DNA of 64,000 bases. Source: Amycolatopsis thermoflava N1165 (GTDB lineage: Bacteria; Actinomycetota; Actinomycetes; Mycobacteriales; Pseudonocardiaceae). Where the stretch lies: positions 3,633,560 to 3,697,559 of the forward strand of contig NZ_KI421511.1 in the NCBI RefSeq assembly GCF_000473265.1, written 5' to 3'. Positions 39,884 through 47,234 of this stretch are shown here, in pieces (positions within the stretch are counted from its first letter, which is position 1; every line of letters starts with the position of its first letter). The position numbers and the translations under genes are program-made. The notes beneath the pieces were generated by a model that did not search any database, was not told the DNA's origin, and saw only the letters and a program-made list of their open reading frames with translations.

Positions 39884-40981
39884 TCACCCCACGAACACCA
39901 TCTCCGGGTAGCGCGGCGACGGGCCGTCCAGCAGGTGGTCGTTCCGGTCGCGCAGCCAACGGTCGAAGAAGGACGCCACGTACGCGCGCTGCGTGCGCAC
40001 CGCGGTCGCCGGGTCGAGGGTGCCCAGCGGGACGCCCAGCTGCGGTACCAACGCCGCGGCATCGGTGAACGTCGCGTGCTCCGAGCCGAGCAACCGCAGC
40101 TGCGCTGTCCAGCCCTGCGTAGCCGCGCGGAAGGCGTTCCAGCCGGGGCCCGTGTCGGTCTCGCCGTCCTTGCCGACCAGCAGGAACGGCCCCCGCAGCC
40201 CCTCCTCGGCCGGCGGCATCAGGCTGCCGTCGAACCACGTCAGGTTCCCGTCCAAGTTCACCCCGGCCACCACGCGCGGGTCGGCGGCCATCGTCAGCGC
40301 CGCGGCCGCCCCGCCCATCGAGTGCCCGATCATGCCGACCCGGCTCACGTCCAGGCGCCCGGCCAGCGCGTCCAGCACGAACCGCGTGTCCGCGACCCGC
40401 ACGTCGAGCGCCTTCCGCAGGAACGCATCCGGATCGCCCGGGTCGACCATGGTCCGCACCGAGCCGTCCGGGAACTCCACCTCCGGCGACTCCCACGTGT
40501 GGTCGATGCTGATCACGACGTACCCGCGGCTCGCCAGGTCCTCGGCCGTCGCGGTGCCCCACGTGCGCGGTTCACCCAGCCCCGGCGAGTACACGACCAC
40601 CGGCCACCGCCCGGGCAGCGGCACGGCGTCGCGCCGCGCGTTGGTCCGCACGCCCGCCCAGTCCGCCGACGGCACGCCCAGCCCCAGCAAACCGTTCGCG
40701 GTGACGGCGTCGAAGTGCGCGGCGGCGCCGGGCAGCATGTACGGCGCCGCGCGCCCAGGGCCGGGCAGCGCCGGGTAGTGCAGGCTGACCATCAGCTCCC
40801 GCGGCCCGCCACGCCACGGATCGGTCCGCGAAGCGTCCACCAGGTGCAACTCGGTCTGCCCCACCCGGTGCGGGCCGCTGGGCCGCGGCAACGCGAGGCC
40901 CGTCGCCGCGGACGCCGGCACCACCGACGCGAGCAACACAGCCACGGCGAGCACGAAGGATCTCCAGATCATGCCGATCAT
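39884..40981 (-). CDS. secreted alpha/beta hydrolase, PAF-acetylhydrolase/esterase-like
   Basis: 365 residues with a Sec signal peptide (SFVLAVAVLLASVVPASAA, cleavage near 26). Seen: strand PVVVYSPGLGEPR for the oxyanion region, nucleophile Ser221 in GMIGHSMGGAAA, Asp in VAGVNLDGN, and catalytic His in GSEHATFTD. This resembles platelet-activating-factor acetylhydrolase and dienelactone-like esterases. It is likely to act outside the cell on lipid or polyester substrates. ATG at 40981 or 40972 could start it; neither has a clear ribosome site. Divergent from the pentapeptide-repeat gene. Confidence 0.88.
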   Translation of the reverse strand: MIGMIWRSFVLAVAVLLASVVPASAATGLALPRPSGPHRVGQTELHLVDASRTDPWRGGPRELMVSLHYPALPGPGRAAPYMLPGAAAHFDAVTANGLLGLGVPSADWAGVRTNARRDAVPLPGRWPVVVYSPGLGEPRTWGTATAEDLASRGYVVISIDHTWESPEVEFPDGSVRTMVDPGDPDAFLRKALDVRVADTRFVLDALAGRLDVSRVGMIGHSMGGAAAALTMAADPRVVAGVNLDGNLTWFDGSLMPPAEEGLRGPFLLVGKDGETDTGPGWNAFRAATQGWTAQLRLLGSEHATFTDAAALVPQLGVPLGTLDPATAVRTQRAYVASFFDRWLRDRNDHLLDGPSPRYPEMVFVG

Positions 40982-41047
40982 GCTGCTCGGCCGCGCGCGG
41001 CGCGGCATCCGGGGAATTCCCGGGCCGGACCCGGATAGGGTCGGGCG

Positions 41048-41659
41048 GTGGCGGAACGCAGGCACGGCACCCCGGCTCCCGCGACCGGCTCGACGATCAC
41101 CGGCCAGGACTGGGAGGGCGCGCACCTCAGCGGCGAACGGCACGAGCACGTCGCGTTCGTCCGGGCCGACCTGAGCGAGGCGGTCACCGAGGGCGCGGTC
41201 TTCACGGAGTGCACCTTCCGCGACAGCCGGTTCAACGCCTCCCGGCACACCGGCGCCGCGTTCCTGAACTGCACGTTCACCGGGTGCTCGTTCTTCGACG
41301 CCACCTTCACCGACTGCAAGACGACCGGCTCGACGTTCGACCGCTGCACCTTCGACCTGCTGACCGTCGAAGGCGGCGACTGGTCGTTCACCGGCCTGCC
41401 CGGCGCCGACCTACGGCGCGCGTCGTTCAGCGGCGTGCGCCTGCGCGAGGCCGACCTGACCGGCGCCCGGATCGGCGGCACGGTGCACCGGTGCGACCTG
41501 TCCGGCGCCTGGCTGCACAGCGCCGATCTGTCCGGTTGCGACCTGCGGGGCAGCGAGATCACCGGGCTGAACCCGCTGGAGACGAAGGTCGCCGGGGCGA
41601 CGATCGACCCCGAGCAGGCCCTCGTGCTGGCCAGCGCGCTCGGCGTGCGGATCCGCTGA
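41048..41659 (+). CDS. pentapeptide-repeat protein
   Basis: 203 residues. From about 25 to 180 the sequence runs in A(D/N)LXX-type pentads (for example VRADLSEAVTEGAVFTECTF, NCTFTGCSFFDATFTDC and DLSGCDLRGSEI), which fold as a right-handed quadrilateral beta-helix. The C-terminus NPLETKVAGATIDPEQALVLASALGVRI is a common cap of McbG/Qnr-like proteins. Such proteins can mimic DNA and shield gyrase from quinolones or toxins, but many have unknown roles, so no resistance claim is made. GTG start at 41048. Confidence 0.9.
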   Translation: MAERRHGTPAPATGSTITGQDWEGAHLSGERHEHVAFVRADLSEAVTEGAVFTECTFRDSRFNASRHTGAAFLNCTFTGCSFFDATFTDCKTTGSTFDRCTFDLLTVEGGDWSFTGLPGADLRRASFSGVRLREADLTGARIGGTVHRCDLSGAWLHSADLSGCDLRGSEITGLNPLETKVAGATIDPEQALVLASALGVRIR

Positions 41660-41668
41660 CCCCGGCGC

Positions 41669-42289
41669 TCACCCGCGCCCGTCGTGGACGACCTCGATCG
41701 ACCACGGCCGCTCCTGCGTGTGCAGGTCCCAGTAGTGTTCGGCGATGTCGTCCGGATCGAACGCGGTGCCGGGCGCGACCGGCCCGGCCACGGTCACCGA
41801 CGCGACGTGCACCCCCGCGGGCCCGTACCGCGCGTCGAGCAGGGCGACGAGCGTGCGGACCCCGGCCTTGCCCAGGGACAGGCTCACGTACTCCGGCTTG
41901 GGTTCCGGCATCCCGCCGGTGACGAGGATCGTGCCGCTGCCCCGGTCGGCCATCGCCGGAGCGACGTGCGCCGCGGCGGTCAGCGCGCCGACGACATTCA
42001 CCGCCCACGCGTCCAGCTGCGCCCGCGCCGACAGCTCGCCCGGGGCGTCCGGCTGGATGAGCGCCGCGTTGTAGACGAGCACGTCCGGCGTGCCGAACTC
42101 GGCCGCCGCCGCGTCCAGCGCGGCCCGCAGCGCGTCCTCGTCCGTGCTGTCGGCGACGAAGCTCCGCGCGCCGGGCATGGTCCGCTCCGTGCGCGCCACG
42201 AGCGCGACGGGCAGGCCCTCGCGCGCGAACCGCCGCGCCACCGCCTGCCCGATGCCCGGGCCCGCCCCGATGATCACCACTCCACTCAT
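41669..42289 (-). CDS. atypical SDR-family protein lacking the catalytic tyrosine
   Basis: 206 residues. Seen: the cofactor loop GVVIIGAGPGIGQAVA (3-18), VYNAAL in the NAG position, and EYVSLSLGKAGVRTL where YxxxK is expected: the Lys is kept but the residue four before it is Leu. Close relatives with SLSLGKAAL are known to me only as uncharacterised. It may bind NAD(P) without classical catalysis. The ATG at 42289 lies about ten bases after a -10 region, implying a leaderless transcript from a MerR-type promoter. Convergent with the pentapeptide gene. Confidence 0.82.
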   Translation of the reverse strand: MSGVVIIGAGPGIGQAVARRFAREGLPVALVARTERTMPGARSFVADSTDEDALRAALDAAAAEFGTPDVLVYNAALIQPDAPGELSARAQLDAWAVNVVGALTAAAHVAPAMADRGSGTILVTGGMPEPKPEYVSLSLGKAGVRTLVALLDARYGPAGVHVASVTVAGPVAPGTAFDPDDIAEHYWDLHTQERPWSIEVVHDGRG

Positions 42290-42297
42290 GCGGGCGA

Positions 42298-42328
42298 CGG
42301 TAAAAGCCTGACACGGTGACAAGGTCAA
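42298..42328 (-). promoter_or_regulatory. MerR-type promoter of the SDR gene
   Basis: On the minus strand, TTGACC (42328-42323) is followed after 19 bases by TTACCG (or after 17 by TTTTAC). The spacer carries an imperfect dyad CTTGTCAC / GTGTCAGG. A dyad inside a lengthened spacer is the hallmark of MerR-family targets. No merR gene lies in the window. Confidence 0.5.
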
Positions 42329-42386
42329 ACTGCGCCGGCACCGGCTCACGACCTGACCCGGCCGCGAGCCGGTCCCGGCCGTGCGG

Positions 42387-43202
42387 TCAGTTCGTCACGC
42401 GCACGTAGTCGACGACGAGCTGCTGCGGAAACTGGGTGCTGCCGTCCGGGTCGCCGGGCCAGTAGCCGCCCACGGCGAGGTTGAGGATCAGGAAGAACGG
42501 GTGGTCGAACACCCAGCGGTCGCCGCCGAGGTCGGCGGGCGTCCTGGTCTGGTAGAGCACGCCGTCGACGTACCAGCGGATCTGGTTGGGCGCCCAGTCG
42601 ACGGCGAAGGTGTGGAAGCCGTCGGAGAAGTTCGGCCCGGAGTAGGCGGCGCCGACGCCCTCCGCGCCGGAGTAGCCGGGGCCGTGGATGGTGCCGTGCA
42701 CGGTGTTCGGCTCGAACCCGACGTTCTCCATGAAGTCGATCTCGCCGCAGTTCGGCCAGCCGTTGGTGCCGATGTCGTTGCCCAGCGCCCAGAACGCCGG
42801 CCACATCCCCTGCCCGCGCGGCAGTTTCATGCGGGCCTCGAAGTGGCCGTAGGTCTGGGTGAACCGGCCCGCGGTGTTGAGCCGGGCCGAGGTGTACTCG
42901 CACGGCCCGTACCAGCAGTTGTAGCCGCCGGGGTTTTCGCGGCGGGCGGTGATCACGAGGTTGCCCTGGCCGTCGAGCGCCGCGTTGGCGGCGCCGGCCG
43001 TGTAGTACTGCCGCTCGTGGTTGTTGACGTTGTCCCCGGTCTCCAGCTGCCACTTCGCCGGGTCGACCGCGCTGCCCGCGGGGCCGTTGAAGTCGTCGTT
43101 GAACGTCACCGTGGCCGCCTGCGCCGGCGGCGCGGTGAGGGTGGCGGCGGTGACCAGTGCGGGGAGGAGGAAACGGAGCCAGCTCGACATCTTCATCGAC
43201 AT
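42387..43202 (-). CDS. secreted glycoside hydrolase family 16 endo-beta-glucanase
   Basis: 271 residues. Signal peptide (SSWLRFLLPALVTAATLTAPPAQAA, cleavage near 30, written here in outline). Catalytic motif GEIDFMEN with nucleophile Glu154 and acid/base Glu159, preceded by GHFEARMKLPRGQGMWPAFWALG, and followed by WAPNQIRWYVDG. This is the beta-1,3-glucanase/laminarinase-like subgroup (ExDxxE), secreted to cleave fungal or plant beta-glucans. There is no carbohydrate-binding module. The ATG at 43202 (MSMKMSS) is preceded by GGAAGGCGTG. Single gene; divergent from the small MT0933-like gene. Confidence 0.93.
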   Translation of the reverse strand: MSMKMSSWLRFLLPALVTAATLTAPPAQAATVTFNDDFNGPAGSAVDPAKWQLETGDNVNNHERQYYTAGAANAALDGQGNLVITARRENPGGYNCWYGPCEYTSARLNTAGRFTQTYGHFEARMKLPRGQGMWPAFWALGNDIGTNGWPNCGEIDFMENVGFEPNTVHGTIHGPGYSGAEGVGAAYSGPNFSDGFHTFAVDWAPNQIRWYVDGVLYQTRTPADLGGDRWVFDHPFFLILNLAVGGYWPGDPDGSTQFPQQLVVDYVRVTN

Positions 43203-43382
43203 CACGCCTTCCGGCCGTTTGTTGTGGGGAAGAACAAAGTAGCGTGGACTAGACCATTCCAACAAGGCGTCCTGGTGGGGACTTTCCACCCGAGTCCCCC
43301 TCGCGTGAGTGACCCGCGCGTGGGTGATTGTGGCGTTTCCGCAGTTCCGGGCCGGGTAGCCGGGGCGCCTAGGAGGTGAGCC

Positions 43383-43568
43383 ATGAACATGTTCGACAAG
43401 GCCAAGGACGCCCTGGGGAAGAACCCGGACAAGGCGGACCAGGGCATCGACAAGGCCGCCGAGGCCGCCAAGGGCCGCTTCGGCGAACACAGCGACAAGA
43501 TCGACCAGGCGTCGGAGAAGGCCAAGGACTTCGTGCGCGGGCAGCAGGAGCAGCCGCCGCCGCAGTGA
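43383..43568 (+). CDS. MT0933/Rv0909-like small antitoxin-family protein
   Basis: 61 residues, highly charged and helical (FDKAKDALGKNPDKADQGID, then AAEAAKGRFGEHSDKIDQASEKAKDFVRG), matching the PF14013-type family named for mycobacterial MT0933/Rv0909. In Mycobacterium the homologue neighbours an SRPBCC-type toxin; no such gene is adjacent here, so antitoxin function is doubtful. A strong AGGAGGTGAGCC ribosome site precedes the ATG. A perfect terminator hairpin follows 19 bases after the stop, so the gene is transcribed alone. Confidence 0.82.
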   Translation: MNMFDKAKDALGKNPDKADQGIDKAAEAAKGRFGEHSDKIDQASEKAKDFVRGQQEQPPPQ

Positions 43569-43586
43569 GGAAGTCCACAATGGAAC

Positions 43587-43630
43587 GAGTCCTTCGGGGC
43601 GAGGTCTTCGTCCCGAAGGACTCTTCCCTT
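43587..43630 (+). terminator. rho-independent terminator after the small MT0933-like gene
   Basis: GAGTCCTTCGGG (43587-43598) and CCCGAAGGACTC (43612-43623) form a perfect 12-base stem with a 13-base loop, followed by TTCCCTT. This placement argues that the following metallo-hydrolase starts downstream of it, not at the ATG at 43580. Confidence 0.75.
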
Positions 43631-43660
43631 CCTCGCCCGCCGAGGAGGATGCTGGGCCGC

Positions 43661-44587
43661 GTGTCCAGACCCGACCTGAACCCGGTGGCGCTGCACCCCG
43701 GCGTCATCGCCTTCCACCAGCCGCCCGGCGGCTGGTTCGTCAGCAACGCGGGGCTCGTCGCGGGCCGCGACGCGGCTCTGCAGGTCGACACGTTCGCGAC
43801 CGAGCCGCTGAACCGGCGGCTGGAGACCGCGATCGACGCCTACCTCGCGCCCGGCACGCCCCGCACGGTCGCGCTGACCCACGCGCACGGCGACCACGCC
43901 CACGGAGCCGGCCGCCTGGCCGCGGCGGGCGCGACGATCCTGGCCACCCCGCCCGCCGCGGGCGAGGTGCTGTCCGGGCCGCACACCTACGACATGCTTT
44001 TCAGCTGCGACTGGGGCGCCATCGACCCGCCTGCGGACATCTCCCCGGTCACCGAGCCGAAGACCCTCGACCTGGGCGGCACGTCGGTGGCGGTCGTGCC
44101 GGTGCCCGGGCCGGCGCACACGCACGGGGATCTGGTGGTGTGGCACGAAGAGTCCGGCACGCTGTTCACCGGTGACCTGCTGTTCCTGGGGGTCACGCCA
44201 CTGGCGATCTCCGGGTCCGTCGCCGGGTGGCTGGAAGCGCTGAGCTGGCTGGAAACCTTCGGCGCGACCACCTACGTGCCCGGGCACGGCCCGGTGACGG
44301 CGGCGACGGAGAACCCGGTCGCGGACGTGCGCGAATACTTCGAGTGGCTGCAGGAGGCCGTCGCCGGCTCGGCGGACTACGCGGCGATCGAGGAGGCCGC
44401 CAGGGCGCGCTGGCCGGAGTGGGGCGCGGGCGAGCGGCACGGCGTCAACGCGCGGATCGCGTACGCGCAGGCGCAGGCGCACGGGACCGAGCTGGACTTC
44501 CCGGCCGGCGTCAAGGACCTGCTCACCAGCGCCGCCGCCCACGGCGAGCGGATGACCGAAACCGGCCTGATCCGCCTCGACATCTGA
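43661..44587 (+). CDS. metallo-beta-lactamase-fold hydrolase
   Basis: 308 residues from the GTG at 43661. Seen: the metal motif THAHGDHAHGAG, His in GPAHTHGDLVVW, Asp in FTGDLLFLG and His in YVPGHGPV, a complete two-metal set. Related proteins include cyclases and hydrolases of polyketide biosynthesis and general MBL hydrolases; the substrate is unknown. A C-terminal helical region has EYFEWLQEAVAGSADYAAIEEAARARWPEW in outline. The upstream AGGAGG (43643-43648) is 12 bases from the GTG; the in-frame ATG at 43649 abuts it and the one at 43580 lies inside the terminator. Confidence 0.86.
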   Translation: MSRPDLNPVALHPGVIAFHQPPGGWFVSNAGLVAGRDAALQVDTFATEPLNRRLETAIDAYLAPGTPRTVALTHAHGDHAHGAGRLAAAGATILATPPAAGEVLSGPHTYDMLFSCDWGAIDPPADISPVTEPKTLDLGGTSVAVVPVPGPAHTHGDLVVWHEESGTLFTGDLLFLGVTPLAISGSVAGWLEALSWLETFGATTYVPGHGPVTAATENPVADVREYFEWLQEAVAGSADYAAIEEAARARWPEWGAGERHGVNARIAYAQAQAHGTELDFPAGVKDLLTSAAAHGERMTETGLIRLDI

Positions 44588-44589
44588 CC

Positions 44590-44655
44590 CACGAGTCCCA
44601 CGCCCGCGGGCACGAGTCCCGCACACGCGGGCGCGAGTTCCGCGTTCGGGCCGGT
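44590..44655. repeat. second, inverted locus of the GTGGRACTCG repeat
   Basis: Three degenerate units of about 21-22 bases, CACGAGTCCCACGCCCGCG, CACGAGTCCCGCACACGCG and GCGAGTTCCGCGTTCGGG, fill the gap between two convergent genes. Read on the minus strand they give GTGGGACTCG / CGGGACTCG / GCGGAACTCG cores, the same as at 17378-17635. Confidence 0.7.
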
Positions 44656-44659
44656 GGGG

Positions 44660-45082
44660 TCAGCGGATCTGCTCGCCGTAGACGCGCTCGACGTTCAGCG
44701 TCATGAGCACCCGCCGGTCGGACACCATGACCTCGCGGTACTCCGCCCAGTCCGGGTGCTCGCCCGCGGCCTTGCGGTAGTAGTCGACCAGCGCCTCGAC
44801 CTCGGGGCCGTGCGGGTCGGCGCCAGGGCCGGTCAGGGTGACGGTGCCCTCCGCGGTCGCCCACGCCCAGCCGTCGGAGCTGGTGACCTCCAGGGCGGCG
44901 CGCGGGTCGCGGCGGAGGTTGCGGGTCTTGGCCCGGCCCTCCGTCATGGACACGTAGATCACCCCGGCGTCGCGGTCGTAGTACGGCGTGACGGGCGACA
45001 GCTGGGGCAGGCCGTTGGCCTTGATCGTGGCCAGTACGGCGATCCGGGCCTCGGCGAGGAGGTCGTGCGGGTCGAAGGTCAT
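44660..45082 (-). CDS. PPOX-class F420-dependent oxidoreductase
   Basis: 140 residues of the split-barrel flavin/deazaflavin fold. Seen: IAVLATIKANGLPQLSPV (14-31), VSMTEGRAKTRNLRRDPRAAL and TAEGTVTLTG, the usual arrangement of the TIGR03618-like F420-dependent group. It is likely to reduce small organic substrates with F420H2 or to bind FMN; the substrate is unknown. The ATG at 45082 follows, within about ten bases, a promoter with a MerR-type dyad, so the mRNA may be leaderless. Confidence 0.87.
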   Translation of the reverse strand: MTFDPHDLLAEARIAVLATIKANGLPQLSPVTPYYDRDAGVIYVSMTEGRAKTRNLRRDPRAALEVTSSDGWAWATAEGTVTLTGPGADPHGPEVEALVDYYRKAAGEHPDWAEYREVMVSDRRVLMTLNVERVYGEQIR

Positions 45083-45094
45083 GGTCCGATCATG

Positions 45095-45120
45095 CACCCT
45101 CACACTGATGTGAGGGTCAA
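45095..45120 (-). promoter_or_regulatory. MerR-type promoter with perfect 9-base dyad
   Basis: ACCCTCACA-CTGA-TGTGAGGGT (45096-45117) is a perfect inverted repeat. On the minus strand TTGACC (45120-45115) is the -35, and the dyad fills a 19-base spacer before GCATGA. This layout is typical of MerR-family activation targets. The same site could influence the divergent gene at 45168. Confidence 0.65.
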
Positions 45121-45136
45121 TCGCGCACGCGCTCCC

Positions 45137-45154
45137 GCCGAAGCCGCCTTCGGC
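45137..45154 (+). other. hairpin upstream of membrane-protein gene
   Basis: GCCGAAG-CCGC-CTTCGGC, a perfect 7-base stem with a 4-base loop, ends 14 bases before the GTG at 45168. TACGCT (45155-45160) right after it could be a -10, in which case the hairpin lies in the promoter rather than in the mRNA. Confidence 0.35.
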
Positions 45155-45167
45155 TACGCTGCCGTCC

Positions 45168-45728
45168 GTGCCCGAGCAGACGTGGTCCCCCGATCCTGAG
45201 ACGCCCGTCGTCGAATTCCGGTCCGGCCGATGGGTGTTCATCGGCGGGCTGGCCATGTTCGTCGTCTTCGGGTTGGTCGCCCTCTTCCCGGACGTCGGGC
45301 ATCCGTCCGCTTCGTCGAGGGCGAAGAACTTCACTCCGGCCGCCGCGTCGTTCCTCTTCGGCGCGCTCGCGCTGGGCGGCCTGCTGGTCATGATCAGCTC
45401 CGTCCCCCGCGTGCACCGCTTCGTCGTCGATCAGCGTGGACTGTGGTGGGGAGCCGGTCGCAAATCCGACCTGATCGCGTGGGAGGAGTTGCGTGCCGTG
45501 CGCGGACGCGAACCGCGCCCGCCGGTCAAGGGCGACCCGAACTCGAAGCCCGTGCTGCCTGCCCTCGTGTTCACCCCCGCGGACGGCCGTTTCGCGACCC
45601 GCCACAGCGCGCTGGTAAAACCCCTGCCGGACGCCGGTCCGGAAGTGGAACTGAGACTGCCGAACATCGGCACGGTCCGGCAGCTGACCCAGGAGATCGC
45701 CAGAGTCCGGCCCGACCTGCTCCGCTGA
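45168..45728 (+). CDS. two-helix membrane protein, unknown
   Basis: 186 residues. Two hydrophobic helices (about 22-42 and 60-80), followed by a beta-rich cytoplasmic domain (VHRFVVDQRGLWWGAGRKSDLIAWEELRAVRG), similar in style to PH-like domains of small actinobacterial membrane proteins, and ending with IGTVRQLTQEIARVRPDLL. I do not recognise a named family. The GTG at 45168 was taken; no ribosome site is visible, and a -10-like TACGCT eight bases upstream suggests a leaderless mRNA. Convergent with the secreted-protein gene. Confidence 0.75.
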   Translation: MPEQTWSPDPETPVVEFRSGRWVFIGGLAMFVVFGLVALFPDVGHPSASSRAKNFTPAAASFLFGALALGGLLVMISSVPRVHRFVVDQRGLWWGAGRKSDLIAWEELRAVRGREPRPPVKGDPNSKPVLPALVFTPADGRFATRHSALVKPLPDAGPEVELRLPNIGTVRQLTQEIARVRPDLLR

Positions 45729-45800
45729 CACCCGTGGCAGGTCTGGCCTGCGATCAGCGCCAAGAGCACCCGAGTGAGGGTCGACGCGCGCCGGCGGGCG

Positions 45801-46205
45801 TTAGTGGTCGTTCACGAACGGCCAGGCGCCGCAGCCATAGCTGCACGCCGTGACGGTGAACTTCTGCCCCTCGGGCAGGTTGTAAACCCCGCCGAGCGAG
45901 GCGCTCTTCGAGACACAGCTGCCGCTCCCGCCGGTCACCCGGAACGAGTACCGCGTCGTCTCCCCGGTGCCGGGGCCGACCCACACCGTCGGGGTCTTGC
46001 CGTCCGCCTTCGTGTCGCAGGCCGAGATCAGGTCGCCGTGTTCCTCCACGTACACCTTGAAATCGCCGGACGCGCCGGACCAGACGTGGTCCCAGCCGTC
46101 TCCGGGCGGCACCGGGGCCGCCGAAGCCGTGCCCTGGAAGGCCAGTACCGCAAGTACGCCGGACGACAGAGCCACCGCGACGCGAATTCCCCTGTGGGAC
46201 TTCAT
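45801..46205 (-). CDS. small secreted cysteine-containing protein, unknown
   Basis: 134 residues. Signal peptide (IRVAVALSSGVLAVLAFQGTASA, cleavage near 30 before APVPPGDGWD, in outline). The mature part, ~105 residues, has four cysteines (SACDTK, GSCVSK, TACSYGCG), probably two disulfides, and is rich in Gly, Thr and aromatic residues. Not a family I know; it may be a small extracellular binding or antimicrobial-like protein, but nothing proves it. The ATG at 46205 follows CAGGAGAGGAAATCC. An AT-rich palindrome lies about 70 bases upstream. Confidence 0.75.
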   Translation of the reverse strand: MKSHRGIRVAVALSSGVLAVLAFQGTASAAPVPPGDGWDHVWSGASGDFKVYVEEHGDLISACDTKADGKTPTVWVGPGTGETTRYSFRVTGGSGSCVSKSASLGGVYNLPEGQKFTVTACSYGCGAWPFVNDH

Positions 46206-46271
46206 CGGATTTCCTCTCCTGCCGGAAGCAATGGCGCAGCCTAGCGCGACGTTGATCGAGACGACAAGAGG

Positions 46272-46284
46272 ATTGTTCAACAAT
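46272..46284. promoter_or_regulatory. AT-rich palindrome upstream of secreted-protein gene
   Basis: ATTGTT-C-AACAAT, a perfect 6+1+6 inverted repeat standing out against very GC-rich surroundings, about 67 bases upstream of the ATG at 46205. A regulator site or the -35 region (TTGAAC on the minus strand) is plausible. Confidence 0.45.
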
Positions 46285-46320
46285 TACTGCCAGGATGGGG
46301 GCGAGCCGCCGAGGGGTCGG

Positions 46321-46446
46321 GACTGGAGCATCGGGAGTGGGGCATCGGGACTGGAGCATCGGGACTGGCGCATCGGGACTGGCGCATCGGGACCGGGGGC
46401 ATCGAGAGTGGCGCATCGGGACCGGGGGCATCGAGAGTGGGGCAGG
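46321..46446. repeat. about nine tandem copies of a 14-15-base repeat
   Basis: Units of the form GACTGGAGCATCGG run head to tail from 46321, with variants GAGTGGGGCATCGG, GACTGGCGCATCGG and 15-base GACCGGGGGCATCGA. Order: copies start at 46321, 46335, 46349, 46363, 46377, 46391, 46406, 46420 and a partial at 46435. It lies in the 435-base gap between the secreted-protein promoter and the convergent TetR stop. No gene is supportable in the rest of the gap (46447-46640). Confidence 0.9.
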
Positions 46447-46640
46447 TGTGGGCGAGCCTGGGCTACCTGCGCTGCGAGCAAGTGCTCTGTGTTCGGCCTG
46501 CTGCCCTTGGCACCATCCCTGGCCGAACCTGGGGCAACCCGCGCAGCCGGCACGTCCTCGGCGTCGTCCTGTTCACCGTCCTGGTGAGCGGGTGCCTCGC
46601 CACGGTCGCGGTCTCCCGCGGCGGTTCGCCGAGAATCCCG

Positions 46641-47234
46641 TCAAGAGGCCGGGTAGAGGCGTCCCATCAGTTCGAGCACCTCGTCGATCATCCGGCGCGC
46701 CTTCGCCTTCGACGACGCGGCCGCCACCTCGCGCCCCGCCTCCGTGGCCATCGCCGTCAGGCACAGCACCAGCATGTCCGACAGCGGCCGCGTGTGGCCG
46801 TTCACCAGCGTGGAGTTCGCGTGCAGCCACTCCCGGAACCGCTGCCGCGTCAGCAGCCCGAACCCGGCGGGCCCGCTGCCGGACAGGAAGATCCGCGCGA
46901 GCTGCCGCTCCTCCCAGCACCCCTCCAGGTACGCGCGGGTGCCGGCGATGAACAGCCGCAGCGCGTCCTCCTCCCCCGCGGCCAGCGCGGTCCGGAACGC
47001 ACGCGCCGACCGGTGCTGCTGCCGCCGCGTGTACTCGTCGTACAGCGTGATCCACAGGTCCGACTTCGCGGTGAAGTGGTGGTAGAGGCTGCCGATGCTG
47101 GCGCCCGCCCGGTCGGCGATGTCGACGAGCTTGGCGTCCTCGTAACCGGAGGCGACGAACACCTCGCGGGCTGCGTCGAGCAGGGCGGCGCGCGTGATCT
47201 GCGCCCGCGTGCTCCCGGTGGTGGCCTCGGTCAT
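46641..47234 (-). CDS. TetR-family regulator linked to the importer operon
   Basis: 197 residues. Seen: the helix-turn-helix LLDAAREVFVASGYEDAKLVDIADRAGASIGSLYHHF in outline (about 18-55), then a helical ligand domain with AYLEGCWEERQLARIFLSG. The ATG at 47234 is 76 bases downstream of the binding-protein stop and in the same direction as the whole importer operon, so it is probably its last gene and regulator. No paired palindrome is evident in the 76-base gap. Effector unknown. Confidence 0.9.
   Translation of the reverse strand: MTEATTGSTRAQITRAALLDAAREVFVASGYEDAKLVDIADRAGASIGSLYHHFTAKSDLWITLYDEYTRRQQHRSARAFRTALAAGEEDALRLFIAGTRAYLEGCWEERQLARIFLSGSGPAGFGLLTRQRFREWLHANSTLVNGHTRPLSDMLVLCLTAMATEAGREVAAASSKAKARRMIDEVLELMGRLYPAS

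Noticed and set aside
43580..43660. ATG at 43580 as start of the metallo-hydrolase
   Set aside because: The first codons would lie in a perfect terminator hairpin with no ribosome site; AGGAGG further down favours a later start.
46321..46446. CRISPR or short coding repeat
   Set aside because: 14-15-base units without spacers; no frame crosses it with a sensible start or product.
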